64,000 bases of DNA from Tannerella forsythia (GCF_001006485.1 NZ_JUET01000070.1:62001-126000), one strand, 5' to 3'. Shown: positions 8,674-18,140, numbered from the stretch's first letter. Translations and numbers: made by a program. The notes: generated by a model not told the origin, from the letters alone.

Positions 8674-9942
8674 ATGCGGAAACTACTTGTATATGCTGAT
8701 TTTGATTGGCTGAAAGAGCCGATGCTTGTTGGAGAGTTGAGCTACGAGTCTTTGCGAGGCACTGACAGCTATGGCTTCCGATTCGATGAAGAATGGCTAC
8801 GGACACAGGGTAGTCTGTTTCTAAGTGCAGACCTTAATAATTACTCGGGCGTACAATATACAACAGGTGGAAGTGATATTTTTGGATGCTTTTCAGATGC
8901 GTTGCCCGACAGATGGGGGCGAACATTGCTCAATCGAAGGGAGCAGATTTTAGCACAAGAGGAGAAACGCCCTCTTCGTCGTCTTACTTCCTTTGATTAC
9001 CTCTTAGGAATTGATGATTATTCCCGAATGGGAGGCTTTCGCTTCAAAGAAAGTGCAGATACAGAATTCATCAATAGTACACCATCGCTAAGGATTCCAC
9101 CCCTGACGGATATTCGGGAATTGGAAGCTGCGAGCAAGGAGATAGAACAAAGTGAGGAACGGAATGAACTCCCTGACAAAAGATGGATTGCACAGTTGAT
9201 TCAACCTGGCACTTCTCTTGGTGGAGCGCGCCCCAAAGCAAGTGTGGCAGACACTGATGGTTCTCTATGTATTGCTAAGTTCCCTTCTCGTAAGGATGAT
9301 TATGATGCAGAGTTGTGGGAACATTTCTGTCATTTGCTGGCAAAGAGGGCTGGGATTACTGTTGCCGACACAAGGGTACTACAAACTTCAGAGACCTATC
9401 ATACGCTAATCTCCCGACGTTTTGATAGAACAGAGCAGGGAAGACGTATTCACTTTGCCTCGGCTATGACGCTCCTTGGATTGCATGATGGTGATAATGC
9501 CATGAATGGTTATGGTTACTTGGATATTGTTGATTTTATCGTTCGTCATTGTGCGGATGTAGAACATAACCTCAGAGAACTATATCGTCGTGTTGCTTTC
9601 AACATCTGCATTGGCAATAGTGACGATCATTTCCGAAACCATGGATTCCTGCTTACTCCCAAAGGTTGGACACTTTCTCCTGCTTATGATATAAACCCGA
9701 CACTAAGTAAATATCAAAGTTTGTTGCTTACGGCTACTTCTAATGTGGCGGATCTCTCGCTTCTCAGAGATGCTGCTGAGGATTATATGCTGAGCAAAGA
9801 AGCTGCTAGTAATATCATCTCAGAGGTATGCGATGCCCTGAAAGATTGGCACCCTTTGGCTGCTCAACTGGGAGTATCCAAGAGAGAAATAGCCGTCTTC
9901 ACTGATCGCTGGAAACTTTCAGCAAGTCATTGTGCAAAATAA
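8674..9942 (+). CDS. hipA: Full-length HipA-family serine/threonine kinase toxin
   Basis: The 422-residue protein has both HipA subdomains in one chain. The N-terminal part includes SDALPDRWGRTLL at about 74-86. The kinase core has a glycine-rich loop TSLGGARPKA (180-189), catalytic loop GNSDDHFRNH with probable catalytic D317, and metal-binding PAYDINP with D339. Known HipA toxins phosphorylate aminoacyl-tRNA synthetases and induce growth arrest; the target here is unknown. The loop has a Thr and a Ser (180-181) as possible autophosphorylation sites. It is co-transcribed with the preceding HTH gene. A second, split HipA system begins 212 bases downstream. Confidence 0.9.
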   Translation: MRKLLVYADFDWLKEPMLVGELSYESLRGTDSYGFRFDEEWLRTQGSLFLSADLNNYSGVQYTTGGSDIFGCFSDALPDRWGRTLLNRREQILAQEEKRPLRRLTSFDYLLGIDDYSRMGGFRFKESADTEFINSTPSLRIPPLTDIRELEAASKEIEQSEERNELPDKRWIAQLIQPGTSLGGARPKASVADTDGSLCIAKFPSRKDDYDAELWEHFCHLLAKRAGITVADTRVLQTSETYHTLISRRFDRTEQGRRIHFASAMTLLGLHDGDNAMNGYGYLDIVDFIVRHCADVEHNLRELYRRVAFNICIGNSDDHFRNHGFLLTPKGWTLSPAYDINPTLSKYQSLLLTATSNVADLSLLRDAAEDYMLSKEAASNIISEVCDALKDWHPLAAQLGVSKREIAVFTDRWKLSASHCAK

Positions 9943-9979
9943 ATACCCCCGAAAAGGGGTATAATTGATTCCTATTCCT

Positions 9980-9987
9980 TATATTTG
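9980..9987 (+). promoter_or_regulatory. Possible -7 box upstream of the hipB-hipS-hipT module
   Basis: TATATTTG fits TAnnTTTG. It is 168 bases before the ATG at 10155, so the transcript would carry both palindromic operators in its leader. A weaker candidate (TATCCTTG, 10079-10086) lies between the operators, so the true start site is not settled. Confidence 0.35.
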
Positions 9988-10048
9988 CCACTGATAAGGT
10001 ATATAATGACTTTGGCGGAGTGAGTCGTGCATAGTGATATACCTTGAA

Positions 10049-10080
10049 TATGTACCCAAAAGAGACAAAATGGGTACATA
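10049..10080. promoter_or_regulatory. Palindromic operator 1 of the HipBST module
   Basis: Exact 9-bp inverted repeat TATGTACCC (10049-10057) and GGGTACATA (10072-10080) with a 14-base centre. It is repeated with the same half-site 42 bases on. Paired palindromes before a HipB-type repressor gene are the expected binding sites. Confidence 0.75.
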
Positions 10081-10090
10081 TCCTTGAGAC

Positions 10091-10121
10091 GTGTACCCGA
10101 AAACGGCATTTTGGGTACATA
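10091..10121. promoter_or_regulatory. Palindromic operator 2 of the HipBST module
   Basis: GTGTACCC (10091-10098) and GGGTACAT (10113-10120), with a 14-base centre as in operator 1. The centre-to-centre distance between operators is about 41 bases, close to four helical turns, so two repressor dimers could bind the same DNA face. Confidence 0.75.
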
Positions 10122-10154
10122 TTCAGAGTATGGGACTTCAAGTAATTGATATAA

Positions 10155-10382
10155 ATGATGCAAGCAAAGACAATCATAGCGCAGTATGTGAAAGAGATGC
10201 GCAAGAAATATAAACTGACACAAGTAGACCTCTCCGAGAAAGCAGGAGTGGGGCTACGCTTTGTGCGTGAACTAGAGCAAGGCAAGACCACGCTTCGCCT
10301 CGACAAGGTCAATAAAGTATTCGAACTCTTCGGCTCGGAGTGTGGTCCTGTGCCGATTAAACGAGATGGAGATGACGTATGA
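10155..10382 (+). CDS. hipB: HipB-like XRE-family repressor of a split HipA module
   Basis: This 75-residue protein is almost only a helix-turn-helix domain (VKEMRKKYKLTQVDLSEKA, then GLRFVRELEQGKTTLRLDKV). Its stop overlaps the start of the next gene by 4 bases (ATGA, 10379-10382). It follows two matching palindromes, its likely operators. In the described HipBST system HipB is mainly DNA-binding and augments neutralisation by HipS, and the small size here fits that role. Alternative starts were not needed: ATG 10155 lies shortly after operator 2. Confidence 0.9.
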   Translation: MMQAKTIIAQYVKEMRKKYKLTQVDLSEKAGVGLRFVRELEQGKTTLRLDKVNKVFELFGSECGPVPIKRDGDDV

Positions 10383-10714
10383 AACAGGCTATTGTTTATT
10401 GGAAGACGCTCAAAGCTGGCATCCTCACAGAAAGTGATGAGGGTTATTCCTTTGCTTACGACAAGGACTATCTAGCTATGCCCGAAGCTCAGGGTATAAG
10501 CCTGACAATGCCTTTGCGAGAAGAACCTTTCCAAAGCAATACGCTTCATCCATTCTTTGACGGACTTATTCCTGAGGGATGGCTGTTAGCTATTGCTCAG
10601 AAGAATTGGAAGATAGACGCAAGGGATCGAATGGCTTTGCTGTTGGCTTGTTGCCGTGACTGCATTGGAGCGGTAAGTATCGAACCTCTAAATGCGACTG
10701 AAGATGAAGAATAG
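10379..10714 (+). CDS. hipS: HipS-like protein: stand-alone HipA N-terminal subdomain
   Basis: At 111 residues this matches the N-terminal subdomain of HipA (couple_hipA/HipA_N) and nothing of the kinase core. The motif HPFFDGLIPEGWLL (58-70) is the conserved end of that subdomain. In the E. coli O127 HipBST system the equivalent small protein is the antitoxin, and a tryptophan from it enters the kinase active site; W68 here is the likely counterpart. It overlaps hipB by 4 bases and hipT by 23 bases, so the three products should be made together. This is not a simple frameshift of a full hipA: the downstream gene has its own start and a different N-terminus. Confidence 0.85.
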   Translation: MKQAIVYWKTLKAGILTESDEGYSFAYDKDYLAMPEAQGISLTMPLREEPFQSNTLHPFFDGLIPEGWLLAIAQKNWKIDARDRMALLLACCRDCIGAVSIEPLNATEDEE

Positions 10715-11639
10715 ATGCCTATACTGCTACGAACCTTTGGTTGATGGAGAGGTGGATTACCATGCCAAGTGTTGTCGCAAATTGTTTGGAACACCCCAAG
10801 CACCGATATTGCCCTATACAAGTAGCGAAGTACGAGCGTTGGCAGACGAGGTTGTTCGTTCGCAGACCACAGTGACAGGTGTACAACCCAAGCTGTCTCT
10901 CGACTTTGATCAGATGAGCCATTCGCCCAAGCGCTTTACCATTGTGGGCTTGTGGGGACGATTTATTCTTAAACCTCAAACAGAGCGTTATCCGCATCTC
11001 CCCGAGTTAGAGGATGTGTCGATGCACCTTGCAGAGATTGCCAAGATTGAAACAGTTCCTCATGGACTGATGCGATTTAGCGATGGCGAGCTATGCTATA
11101 TCACTCGTCGCATAGACCGAACAGAGCTGGGCGAAAAACTCCCAATGGAAGATATGTGTCAGCTATCAGAGCGTCTGACCGAGTATAAGTACAAAGGCTC
11201 ACACGAGCAGATAGCCAAGCTCATCACCAAGTATAGTTCTGTGCCGAAGCTTGATCTTGTCAAGTATTGGGAGCAGGTACTCTTTTCGTGGCTGATAGGT
11301 AATGCGGATATGCACCTCAAGAATTACTCGCTCTATGCGCCAATAGGCAACGAATACCAACTAACACCCGCCTATGATCTGCTGTCTACGGCACTTGTTA
11401 TTCCTGAGGATACGGAAGAACTTGCACTGACCCTCTGTGGCAAAAAGCGCAAACTCACTCGACAACACTTCCTCGAAGCGATGACAGCCTCAGGACTATA
11501 TGAGAAAGTGTGTGACAACATCTTCGCTCGCTTCCAACACATCCTCCCCGAATGGGAAGCCTGCATCCGTCAGAGCTTCCTACCGAAGGAGATGCAGGAA
11601 CAATACATCGAGTTGATTAGATCAATATCTCTCAGATAG
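10692..11639 (+). CDS. hipT: HipT-like split HipA kinase toxin with N-terminal zinc-ribbon-like motif
   Basis: The 315-residue protein contains the HipA kinase core without the N-terminal subdomain. Features: CLYCY (9-13) with HAKCC (24-28), a possible zinc-binding knuckle; glycine-rich loop TTVTGVQPK (59-67); catalytic loop GNADMHLKN with D206; and metal-binding PAYDLL with D229. HipT of E. coli phosphorylates tryptophanyl-tRNA synthetase; the target here is unknown. Residues 60 and 62 are both Thr, where O127 HipT has two autophosphorylated Ser, so loop control may be kept with Thr. The start could also be the ATG at 10704. It completes a hipB-hipS-hipT operon. Confidence 0.9.
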   Translation: MRLKMKNRCLYCYEPLVDGEVDYHAKCCRKLFGTPQAPILPYTSSEVRALADEVVRSQTTVTGVQPKLSLDFDQMSHSPKRFTIVGLWGRFILKPQTERYPHLPELEDVSMHLAEIAKIETVPHGLMRFSDGELCYITRRIDRTELGEKLPMEDMCQLSERLTEYKYKGSHEQIAKLITKYSSVPKLDLVKYWEQVLFSWLIGNADMHLKNYSLYAPIGNEYQLTPAYDLLSTALVIPEDTEELALTLCGKKRKLTRQHFLEAMTASGLYEKVCDNIFARFQHILPEWEACIRQSFLPKEMQEQYIELIRSISLR

Positions 11640-11742
11640 ATAAGCACAGTTAAACACAGATTGGGACAAGGAGAAGAGAGTTTTGGGAGATGTCCTGTCC
11701 TGAATTTAGCCTACGCATTTTAGTTGAATGATGAATGTTATT

Positions 11743-13152
11743 TTACTTCCCGATACAGAAGTGGGCGAAGATGTAGTGGAGGGTGTCGTCGCTGGTGATT
11801 TCGCGGCCGGTGATTTCGCCGATGGAGGTGATGGCGTGCCGGAGGTCGAGTGTTAGCAAGTCGGTCGAGAGTCCCATATCGAATCCCGAACGCATGTGCT
11901 GAAGCGCGTCGTAAGCCTCACGCAGGAGCTGATGATGACGGGCATTGCTCACAATGAGATCGGCTTCGTTCGCCTGAGCACAGTCCATGATCTTGACCAA
12001 TTCTTCCTTAAGCTGATCCATTCCTTCGCCTGAGCGAGCCGAGATAAACAGGGGTTTTTCGGAGCAATCAAGGGAATCGCACAGCACCTGATCGAGATGG
12101 TTCCGTTCGTCTTCGGGGAGGTTCTCGCTCTTATTGAGGAGGACAAGCATCGTTCGTTCCCCTCTCTTGAGCCAAATCTCCCGGATATGATCGAGCTGAT
12201 TCGCTTCCTCAAGGCGAGTAGCGTCGAGTACGCCGAGGATAATATCTGCCTCCTTGATTTTGCTTCGGCTACGCTCAATGCCAAGACTCTCGATGGTGTC
12301 TTCGGTCTCTCTCAGTCCTGCCGTATCGACGAAGCGGAAGAGGTAGCCTCCGATGTGCATCGTGTCCTCGATGGTGTCGCGCGTGGTGCCGTGAATATCG
12401 CTCACGATGGCACGCTCCTCGCCCAGCAAAGTATTGAGCAGGGTACTCTTACCCACATTAGTCGTGCCGACAATCGCCACAGGAATCCCACGCTTGACAG
12501 CATTGCCAAGGCGATAGCTATCGATGAGCTTCTTGAGCTTGAGCTCGATTTGATCGCAGAGGGCAAGCAATTCGGTACGATCGGCGAACTCCACATCTTC
12601 TTCGGGGAAATCCAATTCCAACTCCATCAGCCCCGTTAGGCGAAGCAATTCCTCACGCAGAGCATTCAATTCCTCGCTATATCCACCACGCAGTTGCTTC
12701 ATCGCCATCTGATGCTGCGCCTTGCTTTCGCTGGCGATGATGTCCGCCACCGCCTCGGCACTACTCAGGTCCATACGCCCATTGAGGTAGGCACGGCGAG
12801 TAAATTCGCCCGGTTGTGCCATCTGACAACCTTCTCCGACGAGGCATTCTAACAGTCTGCGCCTGATATAGACAGAACCATGGCAGGAGATTTCTACCGT
12901 ATCCTCGCCTGTAAACGAATGGGGAGCCCGGAAATAAGTCAGGACGACTTCATCGATTAATTCATCTCCGGCTATCACTTCGCCATAATATGCATATCGA
13001 GGTTTGACAGACTCGGCGACAGGCGTTTCCCCTCCGCATCGAAAGAGCCGAAGCGCAATAGGCAACGCTTCGGGACCCGATACGCGTATCACCGCAATAC
13101 CGCCCACACCGGGGGCAGTCGATACAGCGCAGATGGTTGATTTGTCCAGCAT
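11743..13152 (-). CDS. mnmE: tRNA uridine-34 modification GTPase MnmE (TrmE)
   Basis: The 469-residue protein works with MnmG to modify the wobble uridine (cmnm5U) of certain tRNAs. It has an N-terminal tetrahydrofolate-binding domain (TICAVSTAPGVGGIAVIRVS), a helical domain, and an inserted G domain with G1 GTTNVGKST, G3 DTAGLRET and an NKSE motif. The C-terminus FCIGK carries the conserved Cys. The length is typical. A -7 box at 13176-13183 lies about 24 bases upstream of the ATG, supporting this start. It is a core gene that borders the accessory stretch. Confidence 0.97.
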   Translation of the reverse strand: MLDKSTICAVSTAPGVGGIAVIRVSGPEALPIALRLFRCGGETPVAESVKPRYAYYGEVIAGDELIDEVVLTYFRAPHSFTGEDTVEISCHGSVYIRRRLLECLVGEGCQMAQPGEFTRRAYLNGRMDLSSAEAVADIIASESKAQHQMAMKQLRGGYSEELNALREELLRLTGLMELELDFPEEDVEFADRTELLALCDQIELKLKKLIDSYRLGNAVKRGIPVAIVGTTNVGKSTLLNTLLGEERAIVSDIHGTTRDTIEDTMHIGGYLFRFVDTAGLRETEDTIESLGIERSRSKIKEADIILGVLDATRLEEANQLDHIREIWLKRGERTMLVLLNKSENLPEDERNHLDQVLCDSLDCSEKPLFISARSGEGMDQLKEELVKIMDCAQANEADLIVSNARHHQLLREAYDALQHMRSGFDMGLSTDLLTLDLRHAITSIGEITGREITSDDTLHYIFAHFCIGK

Positions 13153-13175
13153 GACGTATAATGATAATTTACGAG

Positions 13176-13183
13176 CAAAGATA
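13176..13183 (-). promoter_or_regulatory. -7 box of mnmE
   Basis: On the minus strand TATCTTTG fits TAnnTTTG. The predicted start site near 13171 gives a leader of about 19 bases. Confidence 0.55.
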
Positions 13184-13232
13184 CTTCTTTTCGTGAAAGA
13201 GCAGAAAAGCGGGAAGAAGAAGTAGCGCCGTT

Positions 13233-14084
13233 TTACGGTTCCTGCGGACGGACAATCATCACGCCCGTTGTCCGTTTACCGTCCGTCACATACGTCTGTA
13301 GCGACTCCGGATTAACGATCACCTTTCCGGCCGAAGACGAGGCATGGATAAACGTCAGCATCTCGCCTTCGCGGTCAACGAATCCGACGTGCGAGATATC
13401 CAGCCCTTCGATATTCGTCACGAAACAAACGATATCTCCGTTTTGCATGCCGGAGCCGCAACGTTCGATTTCTTTTTCGGGGATACAGGCATACGTCTCA
13501 CGCGATGAGATTTCTTCCTCCTTCTCACGCATCACCTCTACCCATTCCGGATGCGCCTTTAACTGCCTGTATTTGTCGGGATGCGCAGACATGAACGACA
13601 TTTTCAGGCGATACGGCTCACCTCCGATCGCGGACGTTACGTCTCGAACAATCCCCTTCCGCTGATTCTCATAAATCCAGTCGGAGAAATAATGCAAGCG
13701 ATCGGTGTAATCGTGTATCTCGCCTTGACGATAGCGCAATTGTTTCAGTTGCCCGGCATACGCTTCGAACGAAGGATTACCGGCTTTCACCGTGCGTGCC
13801 AATGCGAGGACAGACTCGACGAGCGTCGTACAGTCGAGCTCACGCAAGTTGATCACGAGCCTTTCCGGCTCTTTCTCAAGTGTCGAACCCACGTAAGGCC
13901 GATCCTTGAAGAACTTCGCCGTCTCGACAAGGAGGTCGCCTAACGGCAAATGCTCTTTCCCTTGCATCGCTTGCACATACGTATCAAAAATCGCCCGGTC
14001 TTCCGGAGTATAGTCGGCCTTTTCCTGAGCTGAGCAAGCCATACACACGAGCGTACTCCACACAAATACCATCCATTTTTTCAT
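13233..14084 (-). CDS. DUF1460 lipoprotein, NlpC/P60-like peptidoglycan hydrolase
   Basis: The 283-residue protein has a signal peptide with a possible lipobox (LVCMAC, about 13-18). It belongs to DUF1460, a papain-like NlpC/P60-related family associated with cleavage of cell-wall peptides. Probable catalytic residues are the Cys in [12 protein letters not shown] (about residue 78) and the His in [12 protein letters not shown] near 230. Its ATG overlaps the uvrB stop by 4 bases (14081-14084), so it is read from the uvrB transcript. Some homologues act as N-acetylmuramoyl-L-alanine amidases or in muropeptide recycling. Exact substrate is not known. Confidence 0.85.
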   Translation of the reverse strand: MKKWMVFVWSTLVCMACSAQEKADYTPEDRAIFDTYVQAMQGKEHLPLGDLLVETAKFFKDRPYVGSTLEKEPERLVINLRELDCTTLVESVLALARTVKAGNPSFEAYAGQLKQLRYRQGEIHDYTDRLHYFSDWIYENQRKGIVRDVTSAIGGEPYRLKMSFMSAHPDKYRQLKAHPEWVEVMREKEEEISSRETYACIPEKEIERCGSGMQNGDIVCFVTNIEGLDISHVGFVDREGEMLTFIHASSSAGKVIVNPESLQTYVTDGKRTTGVMIVRPQEP

Positions 14085-16114
14085 TTTTCTTCTGTTTTTT
14101 GATCCAACATATCTTGTAATTTCAACATTTCGTCACGATATTGCGCTGCCTCGAGGAAATCGAGTTTCTTCGCTGCCTCGGTCATCTGTTTCCGCGCCTG
14201 CGCAATGGCCTTCTCCAATTGCGGCCGCGTCATATACTGCACTACGGGATCGGCCACCAGCGACGGTTCCGGCTCAACGTAAGCATACGTTTCGGTAGCT
14301 GTTTGCAGACGTCCACCACCCAGCACCGACACGGTGTTTTTCACGATCTGCTTCGGTGTGATGCCGTGCCGTTCGTTATAAGCCAGTTGTTTTTCGCGCC
14401 GGCGATTCGTTTCGTCGATCGTTTGCTGCATGCTGTCGGTGATTTTGTCGGCATAAAAGATTACTTTTCCGTTGATATTACGCGCAGCACGTCCGGCTGT
14501 TTGAGTGAGCGAACGGTGGGAACGCAAAAATCCTTCCTTGTCGGCATCGAGCACAGCCACAAGCGAAACCTCGGGCAAGTCCAGCCCTTCGCGCAGCAGA
14601 TTGACGCCAATCAGCACATCGAAGAGCCCCTTACGCAAATCGTCCATGATCTTCACCCGTTCGAGCGTATCGACATCGCTGTGAATATAGTTACAGCGCA
14701 CCTCCATCCGCTTCAGGTAATCCGTCAGCTCTTCGGCCATGCGTTTGGTGAGTGTAGTCACCAGCACGCGCTCGTCGGCTGTGGCACGCTGTGCAATTTC
14801 TTCCATCAGGTCGTCGATCTGGTTGAGGCTGGGACGCACTTCGATGATCGGGTCGAGAAGTCCCGTAGGCCGGATAAGCTGCTCAACGACTACTCCCTCA
14901 CTCTTCATCAGCTCATAATCGGCAGGGGTAGCACTCACATAGATCGCGCTCGGCGTCAACGATTCGAACTCCTCGAAGGTCTGCGGACGGTTATCCAACG
15001 CAGCCGGAAGACGGAAACCGTATTCAACGAGCGTTTGTTTGCGCGAACGGTCTCCGCCGTACATGGCGCGTATCTGGGGCACCGTTACATGGCTCTCATC
15101 AATGACCAGCAAAAAATCTTTCGGAAAATAGTCTAACAGGCAGAACGGACGCTCTCCGGGCTGACGACCGTCAAGATAGCGGGAATAATTCTCGATGCCG
15201 ACACAATGCCCCAGCTCCTGTATCATTTCGAGGTCATACGTCACGCGTTCTTCGAGACGTTTGGCTTCGAGCGGCTTGCCGATATCCTGCAAGAACCGGA
15301 CCTGCTCCCCGAGATCGACGTGTATCTGCCCGATGGCTGTACGGATACGCTCCTGCGTCGTAACGAACAGATTTGTCGGATAGATGTTCAGCGTATCCTG
15401 CTCGTCGTATTCATGCCCGTCGACCGGGTTAAACGATGCGATACGCTCTATTTCGTCACCCCAGAACTCGATACGGTAAGCCAGCCCGTCGTAGCTTTCG
15501 ATGGCCGGAAAAATATCGACCGTATCGCCGTTCACGCGAAAACTGCCGCTCGTAAACTCCACTTTATTATTCACATAAAGCGCATCGACAAACAGGCGAA
15601 GCATCTTGTCGCGGGCAATCTTCATCCCTTTCTCCAGATAGACGACCTGCTCTTCAAAAGCACGCGGATCGGCCATGCCGTAAAGACACGAGACGGACGA
15701 GACGACGATCACATCGCGACGTCCGGAGAGCAGCGAGGCCGTAGCACGCAGACGTAACTTATCGATTTCTTCGTTGATCGCCATATCTTTCTCAATGTAT
15801 GTATCGGTTGTGGGCAAATAAGCCTCCGGCTGATAGTAATCGTAGTACGATACAAAATATTCGACAGCGTTATGCGGAAAAAACGATTTGAATTCGCTAT
15901 ACAACTGTGCGGCCAGCGTTTTGTTATGGCTCAGGATCAGTGCGGGCTTACGTACTCGTTCGATGACATTGGCCACGGTAAAAGTCTTTCCGGACCCCGT
16001 CACTCCCAGCAAGGTCTGATACGGCACTCCTTCACGGATGCCTTGGGCAAGCGCCTCGATGGCCTCAGGCTGGTCGCCCGTCGGCTTATATGACGAAACA
16101 AGTTCAAAATCCAT
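14081..16114 (-). CDS. uvrB: Excinuclease ABC subunit B
   Basis: UvrB is the damage-verifying helicase-like subunit of nucleotide excision repair. The 677-residue product starts [18 protein letters not shown] and has Walker [11 protein letters not shown], the beta-hairpin region [12 protein letters not shown], the DESH helicase motif, motif [11 protein letters not shown] and a C-terminal UVR domain (about 630-670). The open frame extends 34 codons upstream, but that extension contains the -7 box at 16136-16143 and lacks UvrB similarity, so the start at 16114 is preferred. It is followed by the overlapping DUF1460 gene. Confidence 0.97.
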   Translation of the reverse strand: MDFELVSSYKPTGDQPEAIEALAQGIREGVPYQTLLGVTGSGKTFTVANVIERVRKPALILSHNKTLAAQLYSEFKSFFPHNAVEYFVSYYDYYQPEAYLPTTDTYIEKDMAINEEIDKLRLRATASLLSGRRDVIVVSSVSCLYGMADPRAFEEQVVYLEKGMKIARDKMLRLFVDALYVNNKVEFTSGSFRVNGDTVDIFPAIESYDGLAYRIEFWGDEIERIASFNPVDGHEYDEQDTLNIYPTNLFVTTQERIRTAIGQIHVDLGEQVRFLQDIGKPLEAKRLEERVTYDLEMIQELGHCVGIENYSRYLDGRQPGERPFCLLDYFPKDFLLVIDESHVTVPQIRAMYGGDRSRKQTLVEYGFRLPAALDNRPQTFEEFESLTPSAIYVSATPADYELMKSEGVVVEQLIRPTGLLDPIIEVRPSLNQIDDLMEEIAQRATADERVLVTTLTKRMAEELTDYLKRMEVRCNYIHSDVDTLERVKIMDDLRKGLFDVLIGVNLLREGLDLPEVSLVAVLDADKEGFLRSHRSLTQTAGRAARNINGKVIFYADKITDSMQQTIDETNRRREKQLAYNERHGITPKQIVKNTVSVLGGGRLQTATETYAYVEPEPSLVADPVVQYMTRPQLEKAIAQARKQMTEAAKKLDFLEAAQYRDEMLKLQDMLDQKTEEK

Positions 16115-16135
16115 GATTTTTCGTACAATAAAAGA

Positions 16136-16143
16136 CAAAGATA
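16136..16143 (-). promoter_or_regulatory. -7 box of the uvrB-DUF1460 operon
   Basis: On the minus strand TATCTTTG fits TAnnTTTG. Start site predicted near 16131, 17 bases before the chosen uvrB ATG. It decides the start, because a longer frame would run through it. Confidence 0.55.
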
Positions 16144-16337
16144 CAAAAAACCTCGCGAAAGAAAGAACGTACGGTACAGCATTGAAAAAAATCGGCCACC
16201 TCCCTGTTTCGGCCATGCAAAGTTTTGTCGCTCAAGGGTGGGGTTTTGTACAATATTCCGTCATATTGTTGCATCTTTCTGAAATAATACAGTCCTTTGT
16301 TCTTTCACATGCACCTTAATTAAGTTACAAGGAACTT

Positions 16338-18008
16338 ATGAAATATAAAAATACACTGATTATATGTGCTTTGCTGTGTGCCATACCTGTCATGTCGCAG
16401 ACGGTTTATCATGTCCATGCGACAAAAGGAAACGATGCTCATGACGGCAAATCATGGTCGAAAGCGTTGGCTACGCTCCAGACGGCATTGGATAAGGCAC
16501 AGCCGGGCGATGCCGTGTACGTTGCGGCCGGCACCTATCATCCTACCCGGCGAATCGGAGAAACACTGGCTCACAATCCCAAACAAAAGACAACCGACCG
16601 TCATCGTTCGTTTATGGTTCGCGGCCGTATCCGTTTATACGGAGGTTTTCCGGCCGATGCTACGGACCACACGACGATAAAAGATCGCGACTGGAAGATG
16701 CACCGTACCATTCTGAGCGGCGACTTTAACGGCGACGACGGGGGCGACTTCTCAAACATGAGCGAGAACGCCTACCATGTGCTCGTTCTGCTTGATGTCG
16801 AGTCATCCGCAGAGGTCGAGTCATCCGCGGAGATAGACGGCTTTACCATCACCGGCGGTCATGCCAACGAAGAGAACGGCGTGTTGATCGGCGAAACGCC
16901 GGTATCTTCTGAATTTGGTGGCGGCATTTATGCCTATACGGCATACAAAAACTTATCGCCTCAACTGTCGAACCTCACCATCGAAGGGAATAAGGCAGTC
17001 AAGAACGGTGGCGGTATGTTCATCTACTCAAAAAATAACGAAGCCAGTGTAACTATCCGGCATTCCACGATCCGAAGGAATCAGGCCAGAGGATCAGGCG
17101 GTGGCATCTTCAACAGCGGGAAAAGAGTTGCTTCGCCCGAATTAATAAACGTGTCCATCGTCGGGAATCAGGCCCAACGGGAAGGAGGCGGATTCTACAG
17201 CCTTTGCGAGGACCTTGTATCGGCGCCTCATCTGACGAATGTGCTGGTTGCCGGAAATGCTGCTCGTAACGGGGGAGGAATGTTCTGTTATTCGTATGCA
17301 GGAAACGTCGCTCCTTCTCTGACGAATGTAACCATCTGCGGCAACAGGGCTACGGCCGAAGGAGGAGGTATCGCGTGCTCAGCCGGGAGAGACTGGACGA
17401 AAATCGGGATATCTTTACCCGTGTTCTCGAACACGATTATCTGGGATAACCAGGCGCCACACGGCTATCCCAACTTATACAACAACGGCGCTACGGGAAG
17501 TATGCCTACTATGCATGAAAGCTATATCGAAGGAGAGCCGTCTCCCTTTATGAATAAGATTAAAACAAACGATTTCGCGCACATTGCGAATGGCTTCGCA
17601 AGTCATGTAGCGCCCGGCTTCGCCCCGACTACAGAAGGGGATTACCGTCTGAATCAAAACAGTCCGTTTATTGATAAGGGAAAGAATATTCATTGGTCGA
17701 TTGAAACGGATTTGGCCGGTAATCCACGTGTATACGGCAAGAGCATTGATCTTGGATGCTATGAATATCAGGGATATGATCCCAAAGATGCAGGTATGAT
17801 AGAGGAGGATCATCGGATATGGGCATCGCACGGTCAGGTAACGATTCAGCTCGACCGTCCGGCTACGATCCGAATTTATACGGTTGAAGGCCAACTGATC
17901 CGGCAATATAACGACGAGAAAGAGGGTACAAAAATCGTAAATCTCCCCAACGGCATTTACTTCATTTCGCTTAATGGAGAAGGCAAAGCCAAGGTGATTG
18001 TCTACTAA
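16338..18008 (+). CDS. Secreted right-handed beta-helix protein with T9SS sorting domain
   Basis: The 556-residue protein has a signal peptide (1-20, cleaved after VMSQ). Next comes VYHVHATKGNDAHDGKSWSK, the DUF1565-type opening of pectin-lyase-like proteins, and then repeated GGGI/GGGM turns with Asn-rich steps (about 180-380), the mark of a parallel beta-helix. The last 75 or so residues resemble a type A sorting domain of the type IX secretion system (ATIRIYTVEGQLIRQ, then LPNGIYFISL and a short basic/hydrophobic end), implying export to the surface. It could be an adhesin or a polysaccharide lyase. No catalytic residues were recognised. AAGGAAC before the ATG may be a ribosome site. Monocistronic. 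Confidence 0.85.
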   Translation: MKYKNTLIICALLCAIPVMSQTVYHVHATKGNDAHDGKSWSKALATLQTALDKAQPGDAVYVAAGTYHPTRRIGETLAHNPKQKTTDRHRSFMVRGRIRLYGGFPADATDHTTIKDRDWKMHRTILSGDFNGDDGGDFSNMSENAYHVLVLLDVESSAEVESSAEIDGFTITGGHANEENGVLIGETPVSSEFGGGIYAYTAYKNLSPQLSNLTIEGNKAVKNGGGMFIYSKNNEASVTIRHSTIRRNQARGSGGGIFNSGKRVASPELINVSIVGNQAQREGGGFYSLCEDLVSAPHLTNVLVAGNAARNGGGMFCYSYAGNVAPSLTNVTICGNRATAEGGGIACSAGRDWTKIGISLPVFSNTIIWDNQAPHGYPNLYNNGATGSMPTMHESYIEGEPSPFMNKIKTNDFAHIANGFASHVAPGFAPTTEGDYRLNQNSPFIDKGKNIHWSIETDLAGNPRVYGKSIDLGCYEYQGYDPKDAGMIEEDHRIWASHGQVTIQLDRPATIRIYTVEGQLIRQYNDEKEGTKIVNLPNGIYFISLNGEGKAKVIVY

Positions 18009-18119
18009 CAACGAAACCGTGTCAAAAACACAGGCCGCCTCATTTTTATTTCAGTCTCTCGGACGCAAAATTTACAGGCAGTAGAAAAACGGCAGCGCAG
18101 CAGAAAGGTCCATTTTATA

Positions 18120-18139
18120 CCGTTGTTGTGCAACAACGG
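18120..18139. repeat. Perfect 20-base palindrome next to the 41-bp repeats
   Basis: CCGTTGTTG and CAACAACGG flank a two-base centre. It lies between the beta-helix gene and cutC, directly before the tandem repeats. It could act as a hairpin, but no T-run follows, so it is not called a terminator. Confidence 0.6.
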
Positions 18140-18140
18140 A

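Noticed and set aside
9899-10312. 137-codon minus-strand frame over the hipBST operators
   Set aside because: Overlaps the end of hipA, the palindromic operators and the start of the second hipB; no family features.
10379-11639. Frameshifted single hipA gene
   Set aside because: HipS has a proper stop, HipT has its own start and a different Cys-rich N-terminus, and the overlaps match the known three-gene HipBST form.
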